Part shown: piece by piece, positions 6,273 to 14,827 of the stretch
Numbering within the stretch: position 1 is the first letter of the stretch
How the letters are laid out: the number at the start of each line of letters is the position of its first letter
Source: an uncultured Collinsella sp.
GTDB lineage: Bacteria > Actinomycetota > Coriobacteriia > Coriobacteriales > Coriobacteriaceae
Reading direction: 5' to 3'
Length of the DNA stretch: 16,962 nucleotides
Assembly: GCA_900556285.1 (NCBI GenBank)
Contig: USOF01000002.1
Coordinates: forward strand, 1-16,962
Notes under the pieces: generated by a model
Seen by the model: the letters and a program-made list of their open reading frames with translations, nothing else
Told to the model about the DNA's origin: nothing
Databases searched by the model: none
Program-made: the position numbers and the translations under genes

Positions 6273-8297
6273 ATGCGTCAATTTAAGACCGAGAGCAAAA
6301 AACTGCTCGACCTCATGATCAACTCCATCTACACCAATAAGGAAATCTTCCTGCGCGAGCTTATCTCTAACGCGAGCGACGCCGTCGACAAGCTCAACTT
6401 TAAGAGCCTGCAGGATCCGAGCGTCAAGATCAACCAGGGCGACCTGGCCATTCGCGTCTCCTTTGATAAAGACGCCCGCACCATTACCATCTCGGATAAC
6501 GGCATTGGCATGACCGCCGAGGAGCTCGAGCGCAATCTGGGCACCATCGCCCATTCCGGCTCCGAGGAGTTTAAGACCGAGAACGCCGAGCAGCAGGGCT
6601 CCGATGTCGACATCATCGGCCAGTTTGGCGTGGGCTTCTACTCTGCCTTTATGGTTGCCAGCCATGTGAAGGTCGTGAGCCGCGCCTATGGCGAGGATGT
6701 CGCCCATGTGTGGGAATCCGACGGTCTTGAGGGCTACACCATCGAGGACGGTGAGCGCGCCGAGCACGGCACCGATGTCATCCTGACGCTGCGCGAGAAC
6801 GAGAAGCTCGATGCCGACGGCGAGGCCGAGACCTACGATCGCTTCCTGACCGAGTGGGGTCTCAAGAGTCTGATTCAGCAGTACAGCAACTATGTGCGCT
6901 ACCCGATTCAGATGATGGTGTCCAAGAGCCGCCAGAAACCCAAGCCCGAGGACGCCGGCGACGATTACAAGCCCGAGTACGAGGACTACCAGGAGCTCGA
7001 GACCGTCAATTCCATGACACCGATCTGGAAGAAGCGCAGCTCCGATGTCGAGCAGAAGGACTACGACGAGTTCTACAAGTCCACGTTCCACGACTTTGAC
7101 GATCCTGCGCGCACCATCAGCTTCCATGCCGAGGGCACGCTCGAGTACGATGCCCTGCTGTTTGTGCCGGGCCGCGCGCCGTTCGATCTGTACAGCAAGG
7201 ATTACGAGAAGGGTCTGGCACTCTACAGCTCCAACGTCCTGATCATGGAGAAGTGCGACGACCTGCTGCCCGACTACTACAACTTTGTCCGCGGCGTCGT
7301 GGATTCCGCCGATGTGTCGCTCAACATCTCGCGTGAGACGCTGCAGCAGAACCGTCAGCTCAAGGCCATCGCCAAGCGTGTGGAAAAGAAGATCACCGCC
7401 GACCTTGAGGATATGCGTGACAACGACCGCGAGGCCTACGAGAAGTTCTTTGAGAACTTTGGCCGCGGTCTTAAGTACGGCATCTACTCGAGCTATGGCA
7501 TGAAGGCCGATGAGCTCGCCGATCTGTTGCTGTTCTGGTCTGCCAAGGAACAGAAGATGATTACCCTGGCCGAGTATGCCAAGGGCATGCCCGAGGATCA
7601 GAAGGCCATCTACTACGCCGCCGGCGACTCGCGTGAGCGCTTGGCCAAGATGCCCGTGGTAAAGGGCGTGCTCGACCGCGGCTATGACGTGCTGCTGCTG
7701 ACGCAGGACGTGGATGAGTTCACCTTCCAGGCTATGCGTGAGTACGTTGCCGCCGATATGCCCAAGATCTACGAGGACGATGCCGCCCGCGAGGCTGCCG
7801 AGAAGGCCGTGGCCGATGGTGCCGAGCCCGAGGTTGAGGATCGTCACCTGGAGCTCAAGAACGTCGCAACCGGTGATCTTGACCTGGCGACCGAGGACGA
7901 GAAAAAGGAGGCCGAGGACGCCACCAAGGAGAACGAGGACCTCTTTAACGCCATGAAGGAGGCACTCGGCGACAAGGTCGAGAAGGTTGCCGTCTCTGCG
8001 CGCCTGACCGATGCTCCCGCGTGCATCACCACCGAGGGCCCGCTTTCGCTCGAGATGGAGAAGGTGCTCCAGAAGGGTCCCGAGGGCGCGCCCGACGGTA
8101 TGCCCAAGAGCCAGCGCGTGCTCGAGCTCAACGCCAAGCACCCGGTCTTTTCCAAGCTCGTCGCCGCTCAGAAGGCGGGCGACGCCGACAAGATCAAGCA
8201 GTACTCCGGTTTGCTCTATGACCAGGCCCTGCTGGTCGAGGGCATCCTCCCCGAGGATCCCGTAGCCTTCGCGGCGGCTGTTTGCAACTTGATGTAG
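6273..8297 (+). CDS. htpG: Molecular chaperone HtpG (bacterial Hsp90)
   Basis: A cytosolic ATP-dependent dimeric chaperone that helps client proteins mature and withstand stress. The 674-residue product has the GHKL ATPase domain at about 1-220: FLRELISNASDA with Glu29 and Asn33, SDNGIGM with Asp75, GTIAHSGSEEF, GQFGVGFYSAFM and HGTDVILTL. The middle domain (about 245-500) includes LYSSNVLIMEKCDDLLPDYY and the ISRETLQQ stretch with the conserved Arg that contacts nucleotide. The C-terminal dimerisation domain ends with RVLELNAKHPVFSKL. An acidic, charged stretch (about 505-560) links the middle and C-terminal parts, and total length exceeds E. coli HtpG (624). ATG at 6273 has AAAGGA 6 nt upstream. 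The gene stands alone, with a hairpin in its leader and inverted repeats after it. Confidence 0.97.
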   Translation: MRQFKTESKKLLDLMINSIYTNKEIFLRELISNASDAVDKLNFKSLQDPSVKINQGDLAIRVSFDKDARTITISDNGIGMTAEELERNLGTIAHSGSEEFKTENAEQQGSDVDIIGQFGVGFYSAFMVASHVKVVSRAYGEDVAHVWESDGLEGYTIEDGERAEHGTDVILTLRENEKLDADGEAETYDRFLTEWGLKSLIQQYSNYVRYPIQMMVSKSRQKPKPEDAGDDYKPEYEDYQELETVNSMTPIWKKRSSDVEQKDYDEFYKSTFHDFDDPARTISFHAEGTLEYDALLFVPGRAPFDLYSKDYEKGLALYSSNVLIMEKCDDLLPDYYNFVRGVVDSADVSLNISRETLQQNRQLKAIAKRVEKKITADLEDMRDNDREAYEKFFENFGRGLKYGIYSSYGMKADELADLLLFWSAKEQKMITLAEYAKGMPEDQKAIYYAAGDSRERLAKMPVVKGVLDRGYDVLLLTQDVDEFTFQAMREYVAADMPKIYEDDAAREAAEKAVADGAEPEVEDRHLELKNVATGDLDLATEDEKKEAEDATKENEDLFNAMKEALGDKVEKVAVSARLTDAPACITTEGPLSLEMEKVLQKGPEGAPDGMPKSQRVLELNAKHPVFSKLVAAQKAGDADKIKQYSGLLYDQALLVEGILPEDPVAFAAAVCNLM

Positions 8298-8327
8298 TTC
8301 GGGGATACGGCACCGTAACTAGATTAG

Positions 8328-8397
8328 AACGAGAGTGGATAATCTCCCACTTTTGGCTCGAATGCGGGCTTGAAGTGAGAGATTTTCCACTCTCGTT
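8328..8397. repeat. Long inverted repeat (25-bp arms) after htpG
   Basis: The arms at 8328-8352 and 8373-8397 match at 23 of 25 positions, with a 20-nt loop. The left arm begins AACGAGAGTGGATAATCTCC and the right arm ends TTCCACTCTCGTT. TCCTTTT follows directly, so the RNA could stop transcription after htpG. The stem is far longer than an ordinary terminator needs. A similar 24-bp-arm hairpin lies at 16784-16847. Confidence 0.7.
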
Positions 8398-8405
8398 TCC
8401 TTTTG

Positions 8406-8439
8406 AATGATCCCTCCGTCCCCAAGGGATCATTTATTT
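8406..8439. repeat. Second hairpin carrying the CCTCCGTCCCCAAGGG motif
   Basis: AATGATCCCT (8406-8415) and AGGGATCATT (8425-8434) form a perfect 10-bp stem with a 9-nt loop, followed by TATTT. The central 16 nt, CCTCCGTCCCCAAGGG at 8413-8428, recur exactly at 16869-16884. It may terminate transcription, but the exact recurrence suggests a dispersed palindromic repeat. The rest of the gap to the next gene (8440-8609) contains only the promoter region listed next. Confidence 0.65.
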
Positions 8440-8478
8440 GTGCGGGTTGTGGTTTTGTGACCTGCTGAAATTAAAGAT

Positions 8479-8517
8479 ACTGTACAACTGTACGTTAATT
8501 CGTCTTCGTAGTATATT
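8479..8517 (+). promoter_or_regulatory. Promoter candidate of the YhgE/Pip operon with a tandem ACTGTAC repeat
   Basis: TATATT at 8512-8517 matches the -10 consensus at 5 of 6 positions. Directly upstream, ACTGTAC occurs twice (8479-8485 and 8487-8493) with one base between, covering the -35 position. This suggests a regulator that replaces or blocks -35 recognition. No regulator gene lies next to the operon in this window. Confidence 0.45.
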
Positions 8518-8609
8518 GCTACCCGCAAAACTCAATACCATTGTGCTCTGAGACGCTAAAGCGCTTACGTACAATGGTTATCGATAGTACGATTCGATTC
8601 AACGACAGG

Positions 8610-11390
8610 ATGGATGGTCCAAGCGTGAGTCTCGGCAGCAAACTATCCAATGCAAAGGTCTCCTTTGCGATATTTAAGCGCGACATTAAGCGACTGCTTG
8701 TGAACCCCGTCGCCTTGGTGGTTACCCTTGGCGTGTGCGTTATTCCCTCGCTGTATGCCTGGTACAACATCGTGGCCAACTGGGATCCGTACGGAAACAC
8801 CCAGGGCATCAAGATTGCCATCGCCAACAACGATCGGGGCACCCAAAACGACCTGGTGGGCGAGCTCAACGCGGGCGATCAGGTCGTCGATCAGCTCAAG
8901 GAGAACGATCAGCTGGGCTGGACCTTCGTCGATTCTGCGGCCGATGCCAAAGAGGGCGTCGAGAGCGGTGAGTACTATGCGGCCATCGTAGTCCCCAAGA
9001 ACTTCTCGGATAACCTGGTTTCGATGCTCGACGGCAACTACCATCAGCCCAAGCTTACGTACTACGTCAATGAGAAGAAGAGCGCTATTGCGCCCAAGGT
9101 TACCGACACCGGTGCAAACACCATCGAGGAGCAGATCAACTCGGAATTTGTCTCCACGGTGGGCGAGACCGTTGCCAGTATTGCCAAGGATGCCGGAGTC
9201 GATTTAAAGGACAAGGCAACCCAGACTCAGGATTCGTTGGCCGGTTCGGTATCAGAGGCTTCCGATACGTTGGGCGAAGTGCGTGATTCGATTGGCGACA
9301 TGAATGCCGCCATCGATAAGACGAGTGGTTCCATTGCCTCGGCAGATGCGGCACTTGCCGGTCTGCAGGGTCAGGCGCCGTCGCTGACGCAGGCGATCTC
9401 CCAGGGCAATGACCTGCTGGGCGAGGCTCGCGCCACGGCGGGCAACTCTGTCGCCTCGCTCTCCAAGGCGCTCTCGGAAGGCAGCCTTGCGCTCACCAAG
9501 ACGTCAGCCTCCGCAAACGCTGCGATTGGCAAGCTGACGGGCACGGTCGCATCTACGACTACCCGTATCGACAACTCGCTTGAGTCTCTCCAAGCGACGA
9601 TCGACCACAATAAGGCCGTTATCGGGCACTTGGAAATTCTCGTCAATGACACGTCGACAGGTTCCAAGGAAATTGACGCGCGCATTGTATCGATCATCGA
9701 TTTGCTCCGCGAGCAGAATGAAAAGCTTCAGAGCATCAAGGACGGTCTGTCTGCGCAGTCGAGCGCCATGGCGAATGACGCTGCGGCTGTCTCGGGTGCC
9801 AGCGACGCTATCAATAATGCAATTCAGACCGGTGCGACCAACCTTGGCCAGGCTCAGACGGACCTGGGTCAAAACGCGCTGCCGAAGGTCTCGAGCGCAC
9901 TTGATTCGTTTGCCGCCGTCTCGGGTGATCTGACGGGAATCGTGTCTGGCCTCACGCCTACTATTGCAAGTGCGCGCGGTACACTTTCGCAACTCAACGC
10001 CACGCTCGGTCAGGCCAAGACCACGCTGTCCCAGACCGATGCCTCGCTTGCCAAGGTCCAGGACAAGCTCGCAACCGCCGCCAACGACATCGCGGCGCTA
10101 CAGACCTCCGAGTCCATGGGCGAGCTGGCCGGCCTGATGGGCGTCGACGTCGATGATGTTGCAGACTTCATGGCATCTCCGGTCGAGCTGACCTCAAAGT
10201 CAATTTACCCGGTCAAGAGCTTTGGTTCGGGCATTGCCCCGTTCTATACCAATCTGGCGCTGTGGGTGGGCGGCTACGTGCTTATCGCCATCTACAAGCT
10301 CGAGGTCGACCGCGAAGGCATCGGCAGCTTTACCGCGCGTCAGGGCTACTTTGGCCGCTGGTTGCTCCTGGTGATCCTGGGCGCGTTGCAGGCCATCATC
10401 GTTACGGTAGGCGATCTGGTGATCGGCGTGCAGTGCGTCAGCCCGCTGCTGTTCGTGCTGGGCGGCATCGCCATCTCGTTCACCTACGTCAATATCATCT
10501 ATGCGCTGTCCACCACGTTTAAGCATATCGGCAAGGCTATCGGCGTCATTCTGGTTATCGTGCAGATCCCGGGTTCGTCGGGCATGTACCCCATCGAGAT
10601 GATGCCAGGCTTCTTCCAGTGGCTGCACCCGCTGCTGCCCTTTACCTACGGCATCAATCTGCTGCGCGAGACGGTCGGCGGCATGTATTCGTTCAACTAC
10701 CTGTTTAACCTGTGCATTCTGGGCGTGTTCTTGATCGTGGCGCTCTTTATCGGCCTGCAGCTGCGTCCGCTGCTGCTCAACCTTAACCTGCTCTTTGATA
10801 AACAGCTCTCCACGACCGGTATGATGATTTGCGAGTCCAACGACCTGCCGCGCCAGCGCTACTCGCTGCGCACGGCCATGCGCGTCATGCTCGATTCCGA
10901 TTCGTACCGTCGCGAACTGCTCGATCATGCGGTCGCCTTTGAACATCGCTACCCGTACTACATCAAGGGCGGTTTTGCCGCCGTGGTGGGCGTTCAGGTC
11001 CTGCTCTTTGTCCTGTCGACGGTTCTCGATATCGACAATAACGGCAAGATCATCCTGCTTGTCATTTGGATCATCTCGGTTATTGCCATCTGCGGCTGGC
11101 TGATCAATATCGAATATATCCGAGCGAGCCTCAATACCCAGATGCGCATCTCGGCGCTTTCGGATGAGGACCTGCGTCGCGAGATGCGCGAGCACACGGC
11201 CGCCATTCCTGCCGCCCGCCACATGTTTGGCCTCAACGCCAGCGAGCGTGGTGCCAAGGGCGGCGATCAGTCCACGGGCCGCTTGCCGCATATCGGCTCG
11301 CACCATAAATCTCAGGGCAGCGACAGCACAGCCACAAATGATGGAGATACCACCGCGCTTGGCAAGCACTCCAAAGGAGGTGAGGCATAA
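8610..11390 (+). CDS. YhgE/Pip-family membrane protein with extra C-terminal membrane block
   Basis: A large membrane protein of the YhgE/Pip family ('phage infection protein'). Relatives include lactococcal Pip and Bacillus YueB, cell-surface proteins used by phages as receptors; the cellular role of YhgE is poorly known. In the 926-residue form, membrane helix 1 spans about 31-53 and is followed by WDPYGNT (58-64) and a YAAIVVP stretch. A long external Ser/Ala/Thr-rich helical stalk runs to about 500. An ABC-2-type block of about six helices (about 545-720) contains YPVKSFGSGIAPFYT and GKAIGVILVIVQIPGSSG. Unlike the next gene, it adds two more helices (about 787-806 and 813-834) and a hydrophilic Ser/His-rich tail of about 90 residues. 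The start is uncertain: ATG 8574, ATG 8610 and GTG 8625 are all in frame and none has a strong SD; codons before 8610 look non-coding. Confidence 0.87.
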   Translation: MDGPSVSLGSKLSNAKVSFAIFKRDIKRLLVNPVALVVTLGVCVIPSLYAWYNIVANWDPYGNTQGIKIAIANNDRGTQNDLVGELNAGDQVVDQLKENDQLGWTFVDSAADAKEGVESGEYYAAIVVPKNFSDNLVSMLDGNYHQPKLTYYVNEKKSAIAPKVTDTGANTIEEQINSEFVSTVGETVASIAKDAGVDLKDKATQTQDSLAGSVSEASDTLGEVRDSIGDMNAAIDKTSGSIASADAALAGLQGQAPSLTQAISQGNDLLGEARATAGNSVASLSKALSEGSLALTKTSASANAAIGKLTGTVASTTTRIDNSLESLQATIDHNKAVIGHLEILVNDTSTGSKEIDARIVSIIDLLREQNEKLQSIKDGLSAQSSAMANDAAAVSGASDAINNAIQTGATNLGQAQTDLGQNALPKVSSALDSFAAVSGDLTGIVSGLTPTIASARGTLSQLNATLGQAKTTLSQTDASLAKVQDKLATAANDIAALQTSESMGELAGLMGVDVDDVADFMASPVELTSKSIYPVKSFGSGIAPFYTNLALWVGGYVLIAIYKLEVDREGIGSFTARQGYFGRWLLLVILGALQAIIVTVGDLVIGVQCVSPLLFVLGGIAISFTYVNIIYALSTTFKHIGKAIGVILVIVQIPGSSGMYPIEMMPGFFQWLHPLLPFTYGINLLRETVGGMYSFNYLFNLCILGVFLIVALFIGLQLRPLLLNLNLLFDKQLSTTGMMICESNDLPRQRYSLRTAMRVMLDSDSYRRELLDHAVAFEHRYPYYIKGGFAAVVGVQVLLFVLSTVLDIDNNGKIILLVIWIISVIAICGWLINIEYIRASLNTQMRISALSDEDLRREMREHTAAIPAARHMFGLNASERGAKGGDQSTGRLPHIGSHHKSQGSDSTATNDGDTTALGKHSKGGEA
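11373..11383 (+). promoter_or_regulatory. Consensus Shine-Dalgarno of the second YhgE/Pip gene
   Basis: AAAGGAGGTGA is an 11-nt perfect complement of the 16S rRNA 3' end. It sits 7 nt before ATG at 11391, inside the last codons of the upstream gene, whose TAA directly abuts that ATG. It is the strongest ribosome site in the window and contrasts with the weak start of the first gene, so the second protein may be made in excess or by re-initiation. Confidence 0.85.
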
Positions 11391-13580
11391 ATGAAGAACA
11401 TCCTGCATCTGTTTAGGCGCGATGTCCAAAACGTGTCTCGCTCCGTGATCGGCTTGATTGTCGTGATGGGCCTCATTATCGTGCCGTGTCTGTACGCGTG
11501 GTTTAACATCGCCGGCAGCTGGGATCCGTACGGCAACACCGGCAATCTTAAGATCGCCGTGGTCAACACCGATGAGGGTTACGAGAGCGATCTGATTCCC
11601 GTCGAGGTTAACGTGGGCGAAAACGTGACCGCCACCCTACGCGGCAACGAGAGCTTCGATTGGGTTGTGCTTAACGATCGCGAAAAGGCTATCGAGGGCG
11701 TTAAGTCGGGCGCGTACTATGCTGCCGTCGTTATCCCCAAAACGTTTAGCGCTGACATGATGACGCTTTTCTCGACCGACGTGAAACACGCCGATATCGA
11801 GTTTTACGAGAACCAGAAGGCCAACGCCATCGCGCAGATCGTGACCGAGAAGGGTTCGAGCGCCGTTCAGAACCAGGTTAACGAATCTTTTACCGAGACC
11901 ATTACGAGCATCGGTCTTAAGACGGTGTCCAGCCTGCTCGATTACATGAGCACCGACCAGGTCAGCAACTTTATCGCCAACCTGTCCTCGACGCTCGGCG
12001 ATTCGATTGAGGACCTGCAAGACGTTCAGGCTAATGCTTCGTCGCTGGCGGGCATTTTGAGCTCTACGTCCGATTCGTTGACGTCGGCGAGCGGTATGCT
12101 CCAGCAGACGGGTACGGTCGATGAGTCGACCAAGCGGTTGATGGAGCATGCCAAGAGCGGCATGAGCGATTCCAAAGAAGCGCTGAAGGCCGCCAACGAC
12201 GCCATCAACGCCGCGATTGACGGAAGCGCTGGCTCGTTCGACAACGTGTCCGCCGAGCTTGCGAAGGCATTCGATGCCGCGAATCAGCATGTTTACCTTA
12301 CGGTGTCTCAGCTCAACGATGCCGCGGCGGCGCTCAATACACGTGCCGACGATATCGACGCCACGGCCGACCAGCTCCGCGGCTTTGCCGAGCAGGTCAG
12401 TGACGAAAAGCTCCAGGAGAGCCTCAAGTCTGTGGCAACATCGCTGAACAGGATCGCGGTGGAGTATCGCAACAGCGCCAAGGACCTGACGGCAACTGCT
12501 AAGTCCCTTTCTGACAGCATGGCCGAGGTCAACAACTCGCGTGCCGAGGTCGATCAGGCCATCGCCGATGCCAAGGCCGGCATCGCGGGTGCCAAATCCG
12601 ATTACGATTCCACGTTCTCGGTTAAGGTCAAGGAGCTCAAGAAGACCGTCTCGGGCATCCTAGACTCGCTCGATGGTATCTCGGGCAATCTGGATAGCGC
12701 CGTAGACGGCCTAACCGACGCATCCGGTTCGCTGGCAAAGGGCCTCTCCAAGGCCGCCAAGCTGGTCAACAAGGCTTCCGATCAGCTAGGTGAAGCGTCC
12801 GATAAGATCAGTGCCTTTAAGGACGAGCTCGACGGCGCCTTGATGTCAGATGACCTCGCCACGATCAAGACGATGATCGGCAATGATCCCGAGGGTCTGG
12901 CCGTGTCGCTTTCCGGCCCCGTCGCGCTCGACCGCAAGCCGGTCTATCCGATTCGCAACTACGGTTCGGCCATGGCACCGTTCTACACGATTCTGTCGCT
13001 ATGGGTCGGCTCGATCGTGCTGGCGGCCATGATGAAGGTCTCGGTTGACGATGAGCTCATCAACGAGCTCATCCCCGTGCGCCTGCACGAGATCTATCTG
13101 GGCCGCTACCTGTTCTTTGGCGGTCTGGCCCTGCTGCAGGCAACGCTCGTGTGCGCTGGCGACATCCTGTTCTTTGGCATCCAGTGCGACAACCCGCTGC
13201 AGTTTGTACTTGCCGGCTGGGTCGCGAGTCTCGTGTTCTCCAATATCGTCTACACGCTCACCGTGTCGTTTGGCGATATCGGCAAGGCGCTCGCTGTCGT
13301 GCTGCTGGTCATGCAGGTCGGCGGTTCGGGCGGCACGTTCCCCATCGAGATGACCGGCCCCGTGTTCCAGGCGATCTATCCGTTCCTGCCGTTTACTCAC
13401 GGCATCAACGCCATGCACGCCGCCATGGCCGGTGCCTACCATATGGAGTACTGGGTTGAGCTGGGCATTTTGGCGAGCTACCTGATTCCGTCGCTGGCCC
13501 TGGGCGTCGTTTTCCGCCGCCCGGTCATCAAAGCAAACGACTGGATTATCGAAAAGCTTGAAAGCACGAAACTTATTTAG
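11391..13580 (+). CDS. YhgE/Pip-family membrane protein, second of a tandem pair
   Basis: A 729-residue paralogue of the preceding gene with the standard family layout. Membrane helix 1 spans about 18-40, followed by WDPYGNT (44-50) and YYAAVVIPKTF (109-119). An external helical stalk (about 160-500) is rich in Ala, Ser and Asp with coiled-coil-like spacing. The ABC-2-type membrane block (about 525-712) has YPIRNYGSAMAPFYT, FGIQCDNPLQFVLAG and IGKALAVVLLVMQVGGSGG, closely matching the same places in the first protein. It ends soon after the last helix, without the extra helices and tail of its neighbour. Start ATG at 11391 abuts the upstream stop, with a perfect SD. The shared membrane motifs but divergent stalks fit a hetero-oligomer. 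The substrate is unknown; export or surface-tether roles are guesses. Confidence 0.91.
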   Translation: MKNILHLFRRDVQNVSRSVIGLIVVMGLIIVPCLYAWFNIAGSWDPYGNTGNLKIAVVNTDEGYESDLIPVEVNVGENVTATLRGNESFDWVVLNDREKAIEGVKSGAYYAAVVIPKTFSADMMTLFSTDVKHADIEFYENQKANAIAQIVTEKGSSAVQNQVNESFTETITSIGLKTVSSLLDYMSTDQVSNFIANLSSTLGDSIEDLQDVQANASSLAGILSSTSDSLTSASGMLQQTGTVDESTKRLMEHAKSGMSDSKEALKAANDAINAAIDGSAGSFDNVSAELAKAFDAANQHVYLTVSQLNDAAAALNTRADDIDATADQLRGFAEQVSDEKLQESLKSVATSLNRIAVEYRNSAKDLTATAKSLSDSMAEVNNSRAEVDQAIADAKAGIAGAKSDYDSTFSVKVKELKKTVSGILDSLDGISGNLDSAVDGLTDASGSLAKGLSKAAKLVNKASDQLGEASDKISAFKDELDGALMSDDLATIKTMIGNDPEGLAVSLSGPVALDRKPVYPIRNYGSAMAPFYTILSLWVGSIVLAAMMKVSVDDELINELIPVRLHEIYLGRYLFFGGLALLQATLVCAGDILFFGIQCDNPLQFVLAGWVASLVFSNIVYTLTVSFGDIGKALAVVLLVMQVGGSGGTFPIEMTGPVFQAIYPFLPFTHGINAMHAAMAGAYHMEYWVELGILASYLIPSLALGVVFRRPVIKANDWIIEKLESTKLI

Positions 13581-13674
13581 TGCAACAGCGTGACATTGAC
13601 GAAACATCGAGGTTTACTCTGCCGACGCTTTAGTGGGCTGGATTGCGATGCAGTGCTGGTTGTTGCTACAGTAG

Positions 13675-13713
13675 CGGGGCGTGCCGGGGGTCCGGTGCGC
13701 CCCGTTTTTATTT
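13675..13713 (+). terminator. Strong intrinsic terminator of the YhgE/Pip operon
   Basis: A 13-bp stem forms between 13675-13687 and 13692-13704 (CGGGGCG outer arm with CGCCCCG), with two G-T wobbles and a GGGT tetraloop, followed by TTTTTATTT. It lies 95 bp after the stop codon. The stretch between the stop and the stem (13581-13674) has no gene I can support. Confidence 0.9.
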
Positions 13714-13740
13714 GACCATGAGGCGGCACGCAGCCATACG
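13712..13740 (+). promoter_or_regulatory. Promoter candidate of the EamA transporter gene
   Basis: TTGACC (13712-13717, 5 of 6 to the -35 consensus) lies 17 bp before CATACG (13735-13740, only 3 of 6 to the -10). The -35 overlaps the T-run of the upstream terminator. The implied leader is about 35 nt. Confidence 0.35.
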
Positions 13741-13780
13741 CGTGCGGACACCACGCCAAGATTGAGTGTGAGGATGTTCC

Positions 13781-14764
13781 ATGGCCCAATACGCTGCCAA
13801 CGAAATCGAAAACATGCCCGATAGCCCTGTCGCACGGGAGGACCTGGGCGCCGGCGGCACCTCCCGCGGCGCCGGCGCGCGTTCTCCGTTCTTCTGGAAG
13901 GTCTTGCTGCTATCGGTGGCGGTCATCTGGGGCTATTCCTTTACCACCATGAAAGATGCGCTCGACACCATTCCGGTGTTCGAACTGCTCTATATTCGTT
14001 TTCTTCCGGCTTCGCTGGTTATGTTCGCCATCTTCCACAAACGCATCATCGCGCACTTTAATGCCCGCAACCTTATCGTCGGACTTGGTATGGGCGCACT
14101 TATGTGGGGCGCGTACGGTTTGCAGACGATTGGCCTGGCACAGACCACGGCGGGCAAGAGTGCATTTTTGACGGGTACCTATTGCATCCTCGTGCCGTTT
14201 GCGAGCTACGTCCTAAGCGGCGAAAAGCTTACCCGTTACAACTTGGGCGCCGCGTTGCTGTGCCTGGCGGGCATTGGTCTGGTGGCGCTCGATAGCGTCG
14301 AGTTCAATGTCGGCGATGTCATCACACTGGGCGGTGCGGTCTTCTTTGCCATCCAGATGGCGGTGACCGCCAAGTATGGCCGCAAGATGGACATCAACGT
14401 CATCACGTTTTGGATGTTTGTGGGCAACGGCGTCTTGAGCTTGGCAACGTCGCTGCTATTCGAGACCCAAGCGCCCGCGTCCGTGTGGACGCCGAGCTTT
14501 ATCGGTGTGATGGCGTTTCTATCGGTGGGCTGTACGTGTGTGGCTCTGCTCATCCAAAACGTCGGCCTGGCGCATGTCCCGGCCTCAACGGGCTCGCTGC
14601 TCCTTTCGATGGAGTCGCCTTCGGGTGTGCTGTTCTCGGTGCTGCTGATGGGGGAGGCGCTCACCTCGCGCCTGCTCGCCGGCTTCGCGCTCATCTTTCT
14701 TTCGATTATCTTGAGCGAGACGCATTTCGATTTTTTGCGTCGAAAGCCGCGTCCGCAATTGTAA
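13781..14764 (+). CDS. EamA-family (DMT superfamily) transporter
   Basis: A 327-residue inner-membrane carrier with about ten hydrophobic helices arranged as two EamA repeats (about 40-170 and 178-312). Hallmarks are VIWGYSFTTMKDAL in helix 1, RFLPASLVMF in helix 2, LAQTTAGKSAFLTGTYCILVP in the first repeat, and VPASTGSLLLSMESPSGVLFSVLLMGE near the end of the second. These match drug/metabolite exporters; the substrate cannot be told from sequence. About 36 hydrophilic residues rich in Gly, Ala and Arg precede the first helix, longer than usual. ATG at 13781 has TGAGGA (13769-13774) 6 nt upstream. A later in-frame ATG at 13814 (MPDSP) is possible but lacks an SD. Terminators on both sides make it a single-gene unit. 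Confidence 0.91.
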   Translation: MAQYAANEIENMPDSPVAREDLGAGGTSRGAGARSPFFWKVLLLSVAVIWGYSFTTMKDALDTIPVFELLYIRFLPASLVMFAIFHKRIIAHFNARNLIVGLGMGALMWGAYGLQTIGLAQTTAGKSAFLTGTYCILVPFASYVLSGEKLTRYNLGAALLCLAGIGLVALDSVEFNVGDVITLGGAVFFAIQMAVTAKYGRKMDINVITFWMFVGNGVLSLATSLLFETQAPASVWTPSFIGVMAFLSVGCTCVALLIQNVGLAHVPASTGSLLLSMESPSGVLFSVLLMGEALTSRLLAGFALIFLSIILSETHFDFLRRKPRPQL

Positions 14765-14776
14765 ACAATTTGTTGC

Positions 14777-14801
14777 GCCGCCTCCCGGGGCGGCATTTTT
14801 T
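14777..14801 (+). terminator. Intrinsic terminator of the EamA gene
   Basis: GCCGCC (14777-14782) pairs with GGCGGC (14789-14794) over a 6-nt loop, followed by ATTTTTT. It begins 12 bp after the stop codon. Confidence 0.9.
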
Positions 14802-14827
14802 ATGCGTCGCCCTTAAAGTAGTACCTT

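Noticed and set aside
6189..8141. 650-codon open frame on the minus strand, opposite htpG
   Set aside because: It is antisense to a fully conserved chaperone gene. The repetitive Leu/Val/Gly/His composition is the mirror of htpG codon bias, and no ribosome site or family match is visible.
8194..8433. Short minus-strand frame running through the inverted repeats after htpG
   Set aside because: It is formed by the repeat itself. A similar start (TPWGRR or IPWGRR) is seen in the frame over the repeat near 16889, so both are repeat translations and not genes.
10200..11429. 409-codon minus-strand frame opposite the YhgE/Pip junction
   Set aside because: Antisense artefact of GC-rich codons; the plus-strand genes have recognised domains and a perfect SD at the junction.
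13581..13674. Possible small RNA gene between the second YhgE/Pip gene and the strong terminator
   Set aside because: TTGACG at 13596-13601 has no -10 at proper distance, so the stretch is more simply the operon's 3' untranslated region.
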